64,000 bases of DNA from Pedobacter kyungheensis (GCF_000812965.1 NZ_JSYN01000004.1:124001-188000), one strand, 5' to 3'. Positions 39,119-48,510 are shown, counted from the first letter of the stretch. Notes: generated by a model from the letters alone, not told the origin. Numbers and translations are program-made.

Positions 39119-39399
39119 GCCGCTTTAGTACGTTTTCGGCTGGTTAACTGTCTGCCAAGTGCGTAAATACCAATGCTCATCCACAAGAGGTTGGCAGCTG
39201 CATTAGGCAAATCGCTGGTATCAAGTGCAGTCATGGCCAGGCATAAACCACCTATAACATTAAACAACTGAAAGGTCCACGATTCTGCTTTAATAACTTT
39301 TAAACTCAGTAAAAGGTAGCCTAAAGTACAAAGCAGTACACCCAGCCAGCCTATGCAGGTCATGATTAATTTTGTCATATCAATAAAAATTGTGGCCAA
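39115..39399 (-). CDS. small membrane protein, CBU_0592-like
   Basis: A 94-residue protein with three hydrophobic helices and a basic tail (SRKRTKAA). The pattern IGWLGVLLCTLGYLLLSL, FQLFNVIGG and NLLWMSIGIYALGR matches the CBU_0592-like membrane domain, whose function is unknown. A second ATG at codon 8 (MTKLIM) is a possible start. Its stop and the TetR stop share TTAA (39115-39118), so the two convergent genes overlap by four bases. Confidence 0.75.
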   Translation of the reverse strand: MATIFIDMTKLIMTCIGWLGVLLCTLGYLLLSLKVIKAESWTFQLFNVIGGLCLAMTALDTSDLPNAAANLLWMSIGIYALGRQLTSRKRTKAA

Positions 39400-39506
39400 T
39401 ATAACAAATTACTGTTAGCACAACAGGCTATTGCTGATACATAATTTGTGATTGCTGTTTGCAGATTAAAGCATAGTATTTTTAAAAATCATTTCCTGTT
39501 ATTTTT

Positions 39507-39547
39507 TGCCCGATACAGAACAAAACGTTCGATATCGGGCATTTTTT
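39507..39547 (+). terminator. hairpin with T-run ahead of the efflux operon
   Basis: TGCCCGATA (39507-39515) and TATCGGGCA (39533-39541) pair perfectly, and TTTTTT follows on the plus strand. No plus-strand gene ends nearby (the TetR gene ends 390 bases earlier). It may insulate the efflux operon or, if a promoter lies further upstream, attenuate it. Confidence 0.65.
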
Positions 39548-39592
39548 GTTTTCTATGAAAATGTAACTATCAGTTTTTCAGTATTTTAACTT

Positions 39593-39608
39593 TGGTATTC
39601 GGCTTGTA
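39593..39608 (+). promoter_or_regulatory. candidate sigma-54 promoter of the efflux operon
   Basis: TGGTATT-CGGC-TTGTA fits the layout TGGCACG-N4-TTGCA: GG at 39594-39595 and the -12 TTG at 39604-39606 have the required spacing. The -12 element reads TTGT where TTGC is usual, and two -24 positions deviate. Transcription would begin near 39619, 13 bases before the first ATG. The operon encodes its own sigma-54 activator. Confidence 0.4.
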
Positions 39609-39631
39609 ATGGATGTGCTAAAAATATTTAA

Positions 39632-40879
39632 ATGGACACACTCATTGCCGAAGACGTTTTAGCAAAAAAGAAGAAGAAAAAATACCTCATTGCCGGTGTC
39701 ATCCTGCTGGTAATTATTGGGGGTATCTGGTGGGTTAGGTTTTATTTCAAACCTGCGCTAACCCAGGCAGATATTACCACGGCAAAGGTAGAGGTAGGGA
39801 TAATTGAAAATACCATCAATGCAACAGGTGAGGTGTTGCCCGAATTTGAAGAAGTTTTAACCAGCCCGATCAATGCATCCATTAAAAATGTATTGCTGGA
39901 TGCCGGAAATAAGGTTACCAAAGGGCAGTCGATTTTAACGCTCGATAAATCCGTTAGCCAAACCGATTATGATAAGCTTCAGTTCCAGATGGAATCGAAA
40001 CAAAACGAGATCAGTAAACTGAAACTGGATCTGGAAAAGAGTTTTTTCGACATTAAATCCAATAACAGTATTAAACAGCTACGCATCAGTAATCTTACCG
40101 ATGCAGTGTCTTCGGCCAAAAGGTTACTTAAAGCAGGAGGGGGAACAAAAGAAGATGTAGAACGTGCCGAATTGGAGCTTAAGGTAGCTGAACTCGAAAA
40201 ACTGCAGCTCGAGAACGAAATTAAAAGCAAGCAGCAAACCATGAAAATCGAGATCAGGGAAGCCGAAATTGCTTTAGCCATTCAACGTAATGACCTCGAT
40301 GCCCTGAAACGCAGGCTCGATCTGGCCGATTTAATTGCTACCCGGCCCGGCGTAATTACCTGGGTAAATAAAAATATCGGTTCGGCAGTGCATGAAGGTG
40401 ATGCACTGGTGCGCATTGCCGATTTAAGTGGTTTTAAAGTAGCAGGCAGTATGTCTGATAATTTGCTGGATAAGATTCACAACAACATGACAGCCATTAT
40501 TCGCATAGGTGATACGCAGTTACGCGGATCAATTGTCAATATTTCGCCGGCGGTAAACAATGCAATTGTTTCGTTCGATATCCAGCTAAACCAGAAAGAC
40601 AGCAAAGTGTTAAGACCTAACCAAAAGGTAGATGTTTTTTTGGTTACCGCAACGCGTAACGGTGTTTTGCGGGTAGCTAATGGTCCGGCGTTTAATGGTA
40701 CCAACCAGCAAGAGGTTTTTGTGCTTAAAAATGGTGTTGCGGAACGCAGGAGCGTAAAAACAGGTCTGAGCAATTTCGATTATGTTGAAGTTTTAAGTGG
40801 CCTAAAAGCTGGAGATGAAATCATTACTTCGGATATGGGCGATTACAAAAATGTTAAAACGGTAACCATCAGCAATTAA
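39632..40879 (+). CDS. periplasmic adaptor of an ABC efflux system (HlyD/MacA-like)
   Basis: A 415-residue membrane-fusion protein. One N-terminal membrane anchor (about 17-37, AGVILLVIIGGIWWV), a lipoyl/biotinyl half-motif, a long coiled-coil hairpin (about 112-225, EISKLKLDLEKS and VERAELELKVAELEKLQLE), the second lipoyl half (TRPGVITWVNKNIGSAVHEG) and a beta-barrel/membrane-proximal part follow in order. It should bridge the inner-membrane permeases and the TolC-like channel encoded next (3 bases away). First gene of a seven-gene unit. Confidence 0.9.
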   Translation: MDTLIAEDVLAKKKKKKYLIAGVILLVIIGGIWWVRFYFKPALTQADITTAKVEVGIIENTINATGEVLPEFEEVLTSPINASIKNVLLDAGNKVTKGQSILTLDKSVSQTDYDKLQFQMESKQNEISKLKLDLEKSFFDIKSNNSIKQLRISNLTDAVSSAKRLLKAGGGTKEDVERAELELKVAELEKLQLENEIKSKQQTMKIEIREAEIALAIQRNDLDALKRRLDLADLIATRPGVITWVNKNIGSAVHEGDALVRIADLSGFKVAGSMSDNLLDKIHNNMTAIIRIGDTQLRGSIVNISPAVNNAIVSFDIQLNQKDSKVLRPNQKVDVFLVTATRNGVLRVANGPAFNGTNQQEVFVLKNGVAERRSVKTGLSNFDYVEVLSGLKAGDEIITSDMGDYKNVKTVTISN

Positions 40880-40882
40880 GTT

Positions 40883-42343
40883 ATGACAAAGAAATTTTTA
40901 ATGATGCCTTTGTTGTGGTGGATCGGTTTCGGGGTTTTTGCCAATCCGAAAAACGATACATTGAGACTTACCTTGCCGCAGGTGGTAGAAATGGCTAAAG
41001 CCAATTCAATTGCTGCCAAACAGGCCATTACCGTTAAAGAAACCAAGTATTGGGAATGGCGTACCTTCAAGTCCAATTACCAGCCTCAGCTGGCTTTATC
41101 AGGCGTATTGCCGGGTTATACCAAAACCTATACCCAGGTACAACAGCCCAACGGAACCATACTTTTTCAACCGGTACATTACGATAATTCTTCGCTGACC
41201 TTAGATTTTAGCCAGAGTATTACCGCAACAGGTGGAACCATTTATGGCACTACACAACTGCAGCGTTTTAGTGATTTCGATCGTAAAAATGTGCTTTATA
41301 ATGGTATTCCTTATGGTTTGGGCTACACTCAGCCTTTGCTGCAGTTCAATGCCTTAAAATGGGATAAAAAAATTGAACCCCTAAAATTTAATGAAAGCAA
41401 GCAGGTTTTCATCGAAACGCAGGAGAAAATATCGGTTACGGTAACCGAATACTTTTTCGATTTGCTACTGGCTCAGGTTAACCTCGATATTGCCGACCTG
41501 AATTATGCCAATACGCAAAGAATTTTAACCATTGCCGATACCAAATTTGAATTGGGTAAAATCTCCAAAAATGAAATCCTGCAGTTGCAGTTAGAGGTTT
41601 TAAATGCGCAAAAAGCAGTGGGTACAGCCAAGCGCGACGTAGAAATTGCTACGCTGAATTTAAGAAGTTACACCGGTATAGAGGGCGATGACCGGATTAA
41701 ACTGGACATGCCCACAGTGGTGACCCAGATGAGTGTAGCTACCGAAAAGGTGCTGAACGAGGCGTACGAGAACCGCTCTGATGCCATTGCATTCGTGCGC
41801 AGACTGGCCGAAGCCCGGCGAGATGTAGCCAAAGCCAAAGGCGAAAATGGGTTAAAAGCCACCTTGCGGGCCAATCTGGGCTATTCAAATGCGGCAACCA
41901 ATGCTTTCGATGTTTATCGCTCACCTAAAAACCAGCAATCGGTAGAACTGCAGCTTTCTATCCCGGTAATGGATTGGGGCAGGTCTAAATCGCGCACTAA
42001 GACTGCCCAGGCCAACGAACAGTTTACCATTTATGCGGTAGAACAAGATAAGCAGACTTTTAAACAGCAGATTGTTACGCAGGTTACGCTTTTTAACATG
42101 ATGAAAGAGCAGATACAGCTGACAGATAAGGCTGAAAAAATTGCAGCAGAAAAGTATAAAATAGCCAGCGAACGTTATGTGCTGGGCAATTTAAGTATTA
42201 CCGATCTCAGCATCGCCTTTCAGGAAAACGATCGTGCCAAACGCGACTATGTTTCTTCGCTACGCGATTTCTGGGCTGCCTATTATCAATTGCGCTATTT
42301 ATCTCTATATGACTTTGAAAAAAATAAAAAAATCACCTATTAA
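40883..42343 (+). CDS. TolC-family outer-membrane efflux protein
   Basis: A 486-residue outer-membrane channel with signal peptide MTKKFLMMPLLWWIGFGVFA. Two OEP repeats are visible: helices rich in NLDIADLNYANTQRILTIAD and KFELGKISKNEILQLQLEVL in the first half, and KIASERYVLGNLSITDLSIAF in the second. It would form the trimeric exit duct for the adaptor and ABC permeases of the same operon. Spacing to the adaptor is 3 bases and to the ATPase 28. Confidence 0.92.
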   Translation: MTKKFLMMPLLWWIGFGVFANPKNDTLRLTLPQVVEMAKANSIAAKQAITVKETKYWEWRTFKSNYQPQLALSGVLPGYTKTYTQVQQPNGTILFQPVHYDNSSLTLDFSQSITATGGTIYGTTQLQRFSDFDRKNVLYNGIPYGLGYTQPLLQFNALKWDKKIEPLKFNESKQVFIETQEKISVTVTEYFFDLLLAQVNLDIADLNYANTQRILTIADTKFELGKISKNEILQLQLEVLNAQKAVGTAKRDVEIATLNLRSYTGIEGDDRIKLDMPTVVTQMSVATEKVLNEAYENRSDAIAFVRRLAEARRDVAKAKGENGLKATLRANLGYSNAATNAFDVYRSPKNQQSVELQLSIPVMDWGRSKSRTKTAQANEQFTIYAVEQDKQTFKQQIVTQVTLFNMMKEQIQLTDKAEKIAAEKYKIASERYVLGNLSITDLSIAFQENDRAKRDYVSSLRDFWAAYYQLRYLSLYDFEKNKKITY

Positions 42344-42371
42344 ATAAATATTTATAACCTTACTTTAAATT

Positions 42372-43037
42372 ATGATACGCTTACAAAACATTGAAAAAGT
42401 TTACCGGACCGATACTGTAGAAACACTGGCCATTAACGGCATCAACCTCGATATTGCCAAAGGCGAATTTCTATCCATCATGGGCCCCTCTGGCTGTGGT
42501 AAAAGTACCTTGCTCAATATCATGGGCCTGCTCGATGAACCTTCAAAAGGCAATATACAGATCGATAGCCAGGATATCAGTAGCTATTCCGATCAGAAGC
42601 TCGCTAAATTCCGTAATGAAAAACTGGGTTTCATTTTTCAAAGCTACCACCTCATTAACGATTTGCAGGTGCTTGATAATGTAGAATTGCCGCTATTGTA
42701 CCGCAACTCATCAGCCAAAGAACGCAAAAGACTGGCGACTGAAGCTTTAGAAAAAGTTGGATTAAGCAACCGTTTAAAACATTTTCCTACACAACTTTCG
42801 GGTGGTCAGCGGCAACGTGTAGCCATTGCCAGGGCCATTGTGGGCAATCCGCAAATTATTCTGGCCGATGAGCCTACCGGTAATCTGGATAGTGCCATGG
42901 GGAACGAAATTATGGATATCCTCATTAACCTCAACCAGAACGAGGGTACCACCATAGTAATGGTTACGCACGATGAAAATATGGCGCATAAGACACACCG
43001 TTTGGTTAGGCTTTTCGATGGTTCTCAGGTTCAATAA
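42372..43037 (+). CDS. ABC transporter ATP-binding protein, MacB/LolD-like
   Basis: A 221-residue ATPase subunit. Walker A is GPSGCGKS (38-45), the Q-loop is FIFQSYHLINDL, the signature is LSGGQRQRVAIARA (from about 142), Walker B is IILADEPTGNLD and the switch histidine is in VTHD. The EPTGNLD wording places it in the LolD/MacB/FtsE group, whose permeases carry MacB-type domains, matching the two genes that follow. It powers mechanotransmission rather than classic substrate pumping. Confidence 0.95.
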   Translation: MIRLQNIEKVYRTDTVETLAINGINLDIAKGEFLSIMGPSGCGKSTLLNIMGLLDEPSKGNIQIDSQDISSYSDQKLAKFRNEKLGFIFQSYHLINDLQVLDNVELPLLYRNSSAKERKRLATEALEKVGLSNRLKHFPTQLSGGQRQRVAIARAIVGNPQIILADEPTGNLDSAMGNEIMDILINLNQNEGTTIVMVTHDENMAHKTHRLVRLFDGSQVQ

Positions 43038-43046
43038 AATACAGCT

Positions 43047-44282
43047 ATGTTAAAAAATTACTTCAAAATCGCCATAGCTGTACTCAAAAGGAGAAAGTTT
43101 TTCACCTTCGTCAGCTTATTCGGAATCAGTTTTACACTAACCATTTTAATGGTTACCACTGCATTTATGGATAAAGTTTTAAGTCCAGATTACCCTGATC
43201 TAAAGCGCGAACGCTCACTCTATGTGAGCAGTATGGAATACAAAAACACCAAAGAAGGCTGGATGAACCGTAGCGACGTTTCTTTTTACTTTTTTAGTCA
43301 TTATGTTTCGACCTTGAAAAATGTAGATAAGATGGCTATTTCATCTAATCCCAAAGCTTCAAACGCATACGTAAACAATAAAAAGATTGTTATTGCCTAT
43401 AAATATACCAATGCCGATTACTGGAATGTGCTCGAATATCGCTTTCTGGCAGGTAAACCTTTTTCGCAAAAGGAAATCGATAATGCCGATAAGGTAGCTG
43501 TTATTTCAGAGGAAACCCGGAAAGCTTATTTTGGCGATGCAAGTAATGTAATTGGCCGGTATATATCGGCTGATAATGTCAATTACCGCGTAATTGGTGT
43601 AGTGGCTAATGTTTCTAAAACCGTAAACAGTTTAAGTGGCGATATGTACCTGCCCTATACCGTGTCGACTTCAGATTACAATAAACCTGATTTAATGGGT
43701 CCTTATAACGCCGTACTGCTGGCTAAAAGCAAAGCTGATGTGCCTAAAATGCAAAAGGAATTTCAGCAAATGATGCGCAGGGTACCCATACCTAAAGATT
43801 TTGACCGGGTATACAGTAATGCCGATCCCTTTTTCTCTTCAATGACGCGTAGAATTGCAGGCGATGGAGCCAATAATGGTAAAACCAGGGTGGTTACCAT
43901 CATGAGTATTTTTGTATTGCTCTTTTTGCTCTTGCCAACCATTAACCTCGTTAACATTAACGTTACCCGCATTATGGAGCGTTCATCAGAAATTGGCGTT
44001 CGCAAGGCTTTCGGGGCTTCATCTAAAACGCTGGTTTACCAGTTTATTGTCGAAAATATGATTCTGACTTTTTTAGGAGGCATTATCGGTATCATACTTT
44101 CCTTGTTGGCCATTTACCTCATTAACGGTGCAAATGTAATTTCCAATATGCGCCTTAGCATGAATCTAACCGTATTGTTTTACAGTTTTATTGCCTGCGT
44201 GTTTTTTGGCTTAATTTCTGGCGTTTATCCGGCCTGGAGAATGTCGAAATTAAATGTAGTGAAAGCACTTAAAACGCAATAA
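43047..44282 (+). CDS. ABC transporter permease, MacB/FtsX type (first)
   Basis: A 411-residue permease. The N-terminal helix (about 20-40, FFTFVSLFGISFTLTILM) is followed by a periplasmic MacB_PCD-like domain (about 45-280). Three helices close the protein (about 287-307, 332-358, 372-395), and the family motif MERSSEIGVRKAFGASSKTLVYQF (here at about 310) precedes the second. With the next gene it likely forms a heterodimer served by the ATPase just upstream (9 bases). Confidence 0.9.
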   Translation: MLKNYFKIAIAVLKRRKFFTFVSLFGISFTLTILMVTTAFMDKVLSPDYPDLKRERSLYVSSMEYKNTKEGWMNRSDVSFYFFSHYVSTLKNVDKMAISSNPKASNAYVNNKKIVIAYKYTNADYWNVLEYRFLAGKPFSQKEIDNADKVAVISEETRKAYFGDASNVIGRYISADNVNYRVIGVVANVSKTVNSLSGDMYLPYTVSTSDYNKPDLMGPYNAVLLAKSKADVPKMQKEFQQMMRRVPIPKDFDRVYSNADPFFSSMTRRIAGDGANNGKTRVVTIMSIFVLLFLLLPTINLVNINVTRIMERSSEIGVRKAFGASSKTLVYQFIVENMILTFLGGIIGIILSLLAIYLINGANVISNMRLSMNLTVLFYSFIACVFFGLISGVYPAWRMSKLNVVKALKTQ

Positions 44283-44300
44283 TCTTAAATCGAAACCATT

Positions 44301-45485
44301 ATGATGTTCAGACATTTATTTAAATTAATATGGAACAAAAGGAAGCAGAATTTCCTGTTCCTTTCCGAAATACTCGTTTCTTTTATGGTAATATTTGCCG
44401 TATTTTCTTTTCTTACCTTCTACTACCAGAACTACAGCAAACCGCTTGGCTTTGATTATAAAAAAGTATGGTCAATCAGTTACGATAATGGCTTGTTAAC
44501 CAAAAACCGCGATTCGCTCAACATCTTTTACGATAATTTGTATAAATCGTTAAAAGCGATGCCGCAGATCGAAGAAGTAACTTATACAGGGGCTAACTTC
44601 CCATACTCAAATAGTACCATGAGTACCGGATTGAATTCAAACGGTAAGAAATTTAATCCGGTGAACAGTTATGTGGTGGGTGCCGACTATCAAAAGGTAT
44701 GGAACATTAAACTGGTTGCCGGCAGATGGTTTTTACCAGAAGATGCGGTAACTAAAAATAAAAACTTCATTATTAATGAAACATTAAAGAAACAGATGTT
44801 TGGTGAAGGCGATGCCATAGGTAAACTGATTGGTGATTACGACGATAAAGAAAAAATGAAGATTATTGGCGTAGTGCAGGATATTAAAGCAAATGGCGAT
44901 TTCTGGCCCGCAGGTAATGCCATGTTTACCCGCCTGGATACCGGATACTTCAGAAATAACAGCCACATATTGGTTAAAGTTCGCGATGGAGCCGACGCTA
45001 CTTTCGAAAGCCAATTGTACAAGTTCATGACCAATACGATGAAAAATTCGGTCGAAATACAGCACTTGAGCGAAATGCGGGATGCTAAAAATGAAGTAAC
45101 CATTATCCCGATGGTTATTTTTATCATCATTGCCAGTTTTCTTATCATCAACGTAGCGTTAGGCTTATTCGGCGTTTTATGGTACAATATTAATAAAAGA
45201 AGAAGCGAAATTGGCTTGCGGCGTGCCATAGGTGCCAGTGGGAGTTCAGTAAGCCTTCAATTGGTAATGGAGGCGATGATTTTGGCAACCATGTCGCTCA
45301 TGGTAGGCTGCTTTTTTGCCATTCAGTTTCCATTGCTCAGCGTTTTTAATATTCCGGCAAGTGTATATATCGTGGCCATGTTGCTGTCTATTTTGTTTAT
45401 TTACCTGTTGGTTTTTGCCTGCTCGTTATACCCTGGCAAACAGGCTGCAGGCATTCATCCGGCTATTGCATTGCATGAAGAATAA
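44301..45485 (+). CDS. ABC transporter permease, MacB/FtsX type (second)
   Basis: A 394-residue paralogue of the preceding permease with the same layout: N-terminal helix (about 18-42), periplasmic domain (about 45-265), then three helices. The coupling motif is RRSEIGLRRAIGASGSSV (about 302-319). Two adjacent ATGs (44301, 44304) are possible starts. Having two different permeases in one operon suggests an obligate heterodimer. The system is of the MacAB-TolC kind; the substrate (antibiotic, peptide or lipid) cannot be told. Confidence 0.9.
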   Translation: MMFRHLFKLIWNKRKQNFLFLSEILVSFMVIFAVFSFLTFYYQNYSKPLGFDYKKVWSISYDNGLLTKNRDSLNIFYDNLYKSLKAMPQIEEVTYTGANFPYSNSTMSTGLNSNGKKFNPVNSYVVGADYQKVWNIKLVAGRWFLPEDAVTKNKNFIINETLKKQMFGEGDAIGKLIGDYDDKEKMKIIGVVQDIKANGDFWPAGNAMFTRLDTGYFRNNSHILVKVRDGADATFESQLYKFMTNTMKNSVEIQHLSEMRDAKNEVTIIPMVIFIIIASFLIINVALGLFGVLWYNINKRRSEIGLRRAIGASGSSVSLQLVMEAMILATMSLMVGCFFAIQFPLLSVFNIPASVYIVAMLLSILFIYLLVFACSLYPGKQAAGIHPAIALHEE

Positions 45486-45505
45486 TACTTATCTTAACTT
45501 CGTAT

Positions 45506-46879
45506 ATGATATTAATTGTTGATGATGATCTTGCAGTAAGGACTTCGCTCTCGCTACTGCTAAAAAGTGCAGGGAATGAAGTGCTTATCGCAGACGAAGC
45601 AGTTGAGGCTTTCGAAATTGTTAAAACACAGCATCCCGAGCTCATTATCCTTGACCTGAACTTTTCGATCGATACCTCGGGAAAAGAAGGAATGGAACTG
45701 CTCAGAAAGATCAGAAATTTTGATGCTGCTGTGCCAATTATCCTCATTACCGGCTGGGCGAGTATCGAGCTGGCCGTGCAAGGCATGAAATTGGGTGCGA
45801 ACGATTTTATCAATAAGCCCTGGGATAACGATTATGTGTTACAGTCGGTAAAAACCCTGCTTCAACTCAATCAGCAACAGCCACAATCGCGTACACGCAA
45901 AGAGCTCGATAAAAAATACAACTTTAAACAGATTATTGGCGAAGATGCCGGCCTGTTGAATATTTTGGAAACCATTGGTCGCGTGGCCAGCACCAATGCA
46001 TCAGTTTTAATTACAGGTGAGAGCGGTACCGGAAAAGAATTGATTGCCGAAGCTATACACGAGAACAGTACCCGCGCAATAAAACCTTTCGTAAAGGTAA
46101 ATCTGGGCGGTATTTCGGCTTCCTTATTTGAAAGTGAAATGTTTGGCCATGTACGTGGCGCCTTTACTGATGCGCGTTTTGATCGGGTGGGGCGCTTTGA
46201 AATGGCTAATAAGGGCACTATTTTCTTGGATGAAATCGGCGATCTGGAAACGGCTAGTCAGGTAAAGTTACTGCGTGTACTGCAAGACAGAACTTATGAG
46301 GTTTTGGGCAGCAGCCGCACCAAAACCGTTGATGCCCGCGTAGTTTGTGCCACCAACAAAAACCTGAACGAAATGGTTGCTGCAGGTGTTTTCAGAGAAG
46401 ACCTTTTATACCGTATTAACTTAATTACCATTCATTTGCCTGCGCTTAGGGAACGCGCCGCAGATATACCATTGCTGGTAAATTTCTTCATCAATAACAT
46501 GAAAGAAATTTATAACCGCCCCGATTTAACGGTTTCAGGGGCGGCCATGCGCTGGTTGCAGCGCTTACCTTTGCCAGGCAATATCCGTCAGTTAAAAAAC
46601 CTGGTCGAAAGAACGGTTTTAATCAGCCGGAATGAGGAGCTGGGTCCCGACGATTTTAAAGCCCAGTTAAATTTATCACCATTAAAAAACGAACAGGTAA
46701 AATTACCGGGTGTGGGTACTATGACTTTAGACCAAATGGAGGCCGAAATGGTTAAGCAAGCCATGAATTTCCATAAGAACAGAATTACCAAAGCCGCCGC
46801 CGCTCTGGGCATTACCCGGAATGCACTTTACCGTCGCCTGGAAAAATATCAAATTCCGTTTAATGAAACTGAAGACTAA
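45506..46879 (+). CDS. sigma-54-dependent response regulator (NtrC family)
   Basis: A 457-residue activator: receiver domain with D6/D7 and phospho-acceptor D50; AAA+ domain with Walker A GESGTGKE (171-178) and Walker B IFLDEIGD; C-terminal Fis-type helix-turn-helix (about 415-450, ITKAAAALGITRNALYRRL). The sigma-54-contact loop reads GAFTDA (218-223) instead of GAFTGA, a known but less common variant. It lies 20 bases after the permease genes and 17 bases into the kinase gene, and probably activates this efflux operon from the candidate promoter at 39593. Confidence 0.93.
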   Translation: MILIVDDDLAVRTSLSLLLKSAGNEVLIADEAVEAFEIVKTQHPELIILDLNFSIDTSGKEGMELLRKIRNFDAAVPIILITGWASIELAVQGMKLGANDFINKPWDNDYVLQSVKTLLQLNQQQPQSRTRKELDKKYNFKQIIGEDAGLLNILETIGRVASTNASVLITGESGTGKELIAEAIHENSTRAIKPFVKVNLGGISASLFESEMFGHVRGAFTDARFDRVGRFEMANKGTIFLDEIGDLETASQVKLLRVLQDRTYEVLGSSRTKTVDARVVCATNKNLNEMVAAGVFREDLLYRINLITIHLPALRERAADIPLLVNFFINNMKEIYNRPDLTVSGAAMRWLQRLPLPGNIRQLKNLVERTVLISRNEELGPDDFKAQLNLSPLKNEQVKLPGVGTMTLDQMEAEMVKQAMNFHKNRITKAAAALGITRNALYRRLEKYQIPFNETED

Positions 46880-48128
46880 ATACATCCTCTTTCTGGTTAT
46901 TCTGCACCTCATTTGTCTGGTGATGAGCTTTTTTATCTTCCAGGATAATAAGGTTATTTTCATCCTGACGGAGGTATTAATCATTATTTCGGTAATTATT
47001 TCGTTAAATCTCTATAAACAGCTTATCCTGCCGCTTACCTATTTAAGGCAGGGTATTTCGGCTATAAAAGATCAGGATTTTAACGTCAAATTTTTGTTTA
47101 CGGGTAAAAAAGAGGTCGATGAGCTGGTGGATGTATATAACCGGATGATTGATGAATTGCGGAAGGAGCGTACCAAACAACAGGAGCAACATTTTTTTCT
47201 CGAAAAACTGATTCAAACCTCACCAACAGGCATTATTGTATTGGATTTTGACGAGCAGATTAAACAGATTAATCCCAAAGCCACAGCAGTATTACAAGCT
47301 AACCCAGAATTCTTATCGCATCACATTCAGGATATGGAAACCGGGACCTCCAGAACAATCCGCACGGATGGCTTGCGGACTTTTAAAATTCAGAAATCCA
47401 GGTTTATGGACCGGGGTTTCGAACGTGTTTTTGTGATGATGGAAGAAGTTACTGCAGAAATTTTTGAAGCCGAAAAAAGCGTTTACAGCAAGGTAATCCG
47501 CATGATGGCCCACGAAGTAAATAATACCATTGGCCCGGTAAATTCGATTATGAATACCGCTTTGGCACAACAGCATTTGTGGTTAAACGAAGCTGATGAT
47601 CAGCTTAAAAATGCACTTAAAATTGCTGTCGACCGCAATCATAACCTCAATGTGTTTATGCGCAACTTTGCCGATTTGGTTAAAATTCCTGTCGCTAAGA
47701 AAGCACGGATTGACATAATAGCCCTGCTTAAATCGATAAGCGAACTCATGCATTTTCAGGCGAGTGAAAAGCAGGTTAAATTTAAATTCGAGCTTCCGGA
47801 TGAGCCTTATTTAATTCTGGCCGATGTAGAACAAATGGAGCAGGCACTGATTAACATCGTAAAAAATGCAATAGAGGCCATTGATTACGGTGGTTTCATT
47901 CAGTTTACTATAGATAAGCGTAGCAGAACTTTGGTTATTGCCGATTCAGGCAAAGGTATTTCACCAGAAAATACGGCACATTTGTTTAGTCCGTTCTTTA
48001 GCACCAAAAAAGACGGTCAGGGCATTGGTTTAACCCTCGTTAGGGAAATTCTGCTCAACCACGGTTTCGAATTCTCCTTAAAAACCTTCAACGAAAACGA
48101 TACCCGTTTTACCATTAAGTTGATTTAG
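46863..48128 (+). CDS. membrane sensor histidine kinase
   Basis: A 421-residue kinase. Two hydrophobic helices near the N terminus (about 6-25 and 30-52) are joined by only a few residues, so there is almost no periplasmic loop. A HAMP-like segment, a PAS-like region (about 115-205) and phospho-acceptor H217 in RMMAHEVNNTIGP follow. The ATPase part has NIVKNAIEAI (N-box), DSGKGIS and GQGIGLTLVREIL. I chose the ATG at 46863, which overlaps the regulator gene by 17 bases; an in-frame ATG at 46821 would extend the overlap. The lack of a periplasmic sensor points to a membrane or cytoplasmic cue. Confidence 0.9.
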   Translation: MKLKTKYILFLVILHLICLVMSFFIFQDNKVIFILTEVLIIISVIISLNLYKQLILPLTYLRQGISAIKDQDFNVKFLFTGKKEVDELVDVYNRMIDELRKERTKQQEQHFFLEKLIQTSPTGIIVLDFDEQIKQINPKATAVLQANPEFLSHHIQDMETGTSRTIRTDGLRTFKIQKSRFMDRGFERVFVMMEEVTAEIFEAEKSVYSKVIRMMAHEVNNTIGPVNSIMNTALAQQHLWLNEADDQLKNALKIAVDRNHNLNVFMRNFADLVKIPVAKKARIDIIALLKSISELMHFQASEKQVKFKFELPDEPYLILADVEQMEQALINIVKNAIEAIDYGGFIQFTIDKRSRTLVIADSGKGISPENTAHLFSPFFSTKKDGQGIGLTLVREILLNHGFEFSLKTFNENDTRFTIKLI

Positions 48129-48510
48129 AAGAATTAGATTTATAGGGATCGTCATCTCGACTGGAGCGCAGCGGAATGGAGAGATCTTTAGTCAGATTTA
48201 GCTTCGCTGAGCACTTCGTGGTTCTCGACTCCGTTGCCCCCGATAGCTTTCAGGGGCGCTACCAATGAAAGATTCGAATAGAAATTCGTCATTGCGAGAA
48301 GGAACGACGAAGCAATCTTACAACGGTAGCTATAACCAGCATTCGCATTAAGATTGCTTCGTGCCTCGCAATGACGATCTTTAAGATTCTGTGATAATCA
48401 AATGAATAAATTTGTACAAAAAATGAGCACTTATTCTAATGTGAATTAGCTAATTGTTATTTACCTTCCCATTTTCCTCACTATATTTGATTCCATACTA
48501 TACCTGAAAA
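48129..48510. other. 382-base intergenic region of REP-like repeats
   Basis: No gene is seen. The left part (48150-48260) carries text such as GTCATCTCGACTGGAGCGCA and GGAGAGATCTTTAGTC, of a kind commonly repeated between Bacteroidota genes. The right part is the inverted repeat pair 48287-48376. The final 100 bases are AT-rich and presumably hold the promoter of the DUF2461 gene. Confidence 0.5.
48287..48376. repeat. REP-like inverted pair CGTCATTGCGAG / CTCGCAATGACG
   Basis: CGTCATTGCGAG plus GAACGACGAAGCAATCTT on the left is mirrored by AAGATTGCTTCGTGCCTCGCAATGACG on the right, with about 30 bases between. The repeat would fold into a long imperfect stem. Such CGTCATTGCGAG/GAAGCAATC units are interspersed repeats known from many bacterial genomes. 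Confidence 0.75.

Noticed and set aside
46821..46862. Earlier start for the histidine kinase
   Set aside because: It would add MHFTVAWKNIKFRL, deepening the overlap with the regulator gene; MKLKTKYILF is the normal start before a membrane helix.
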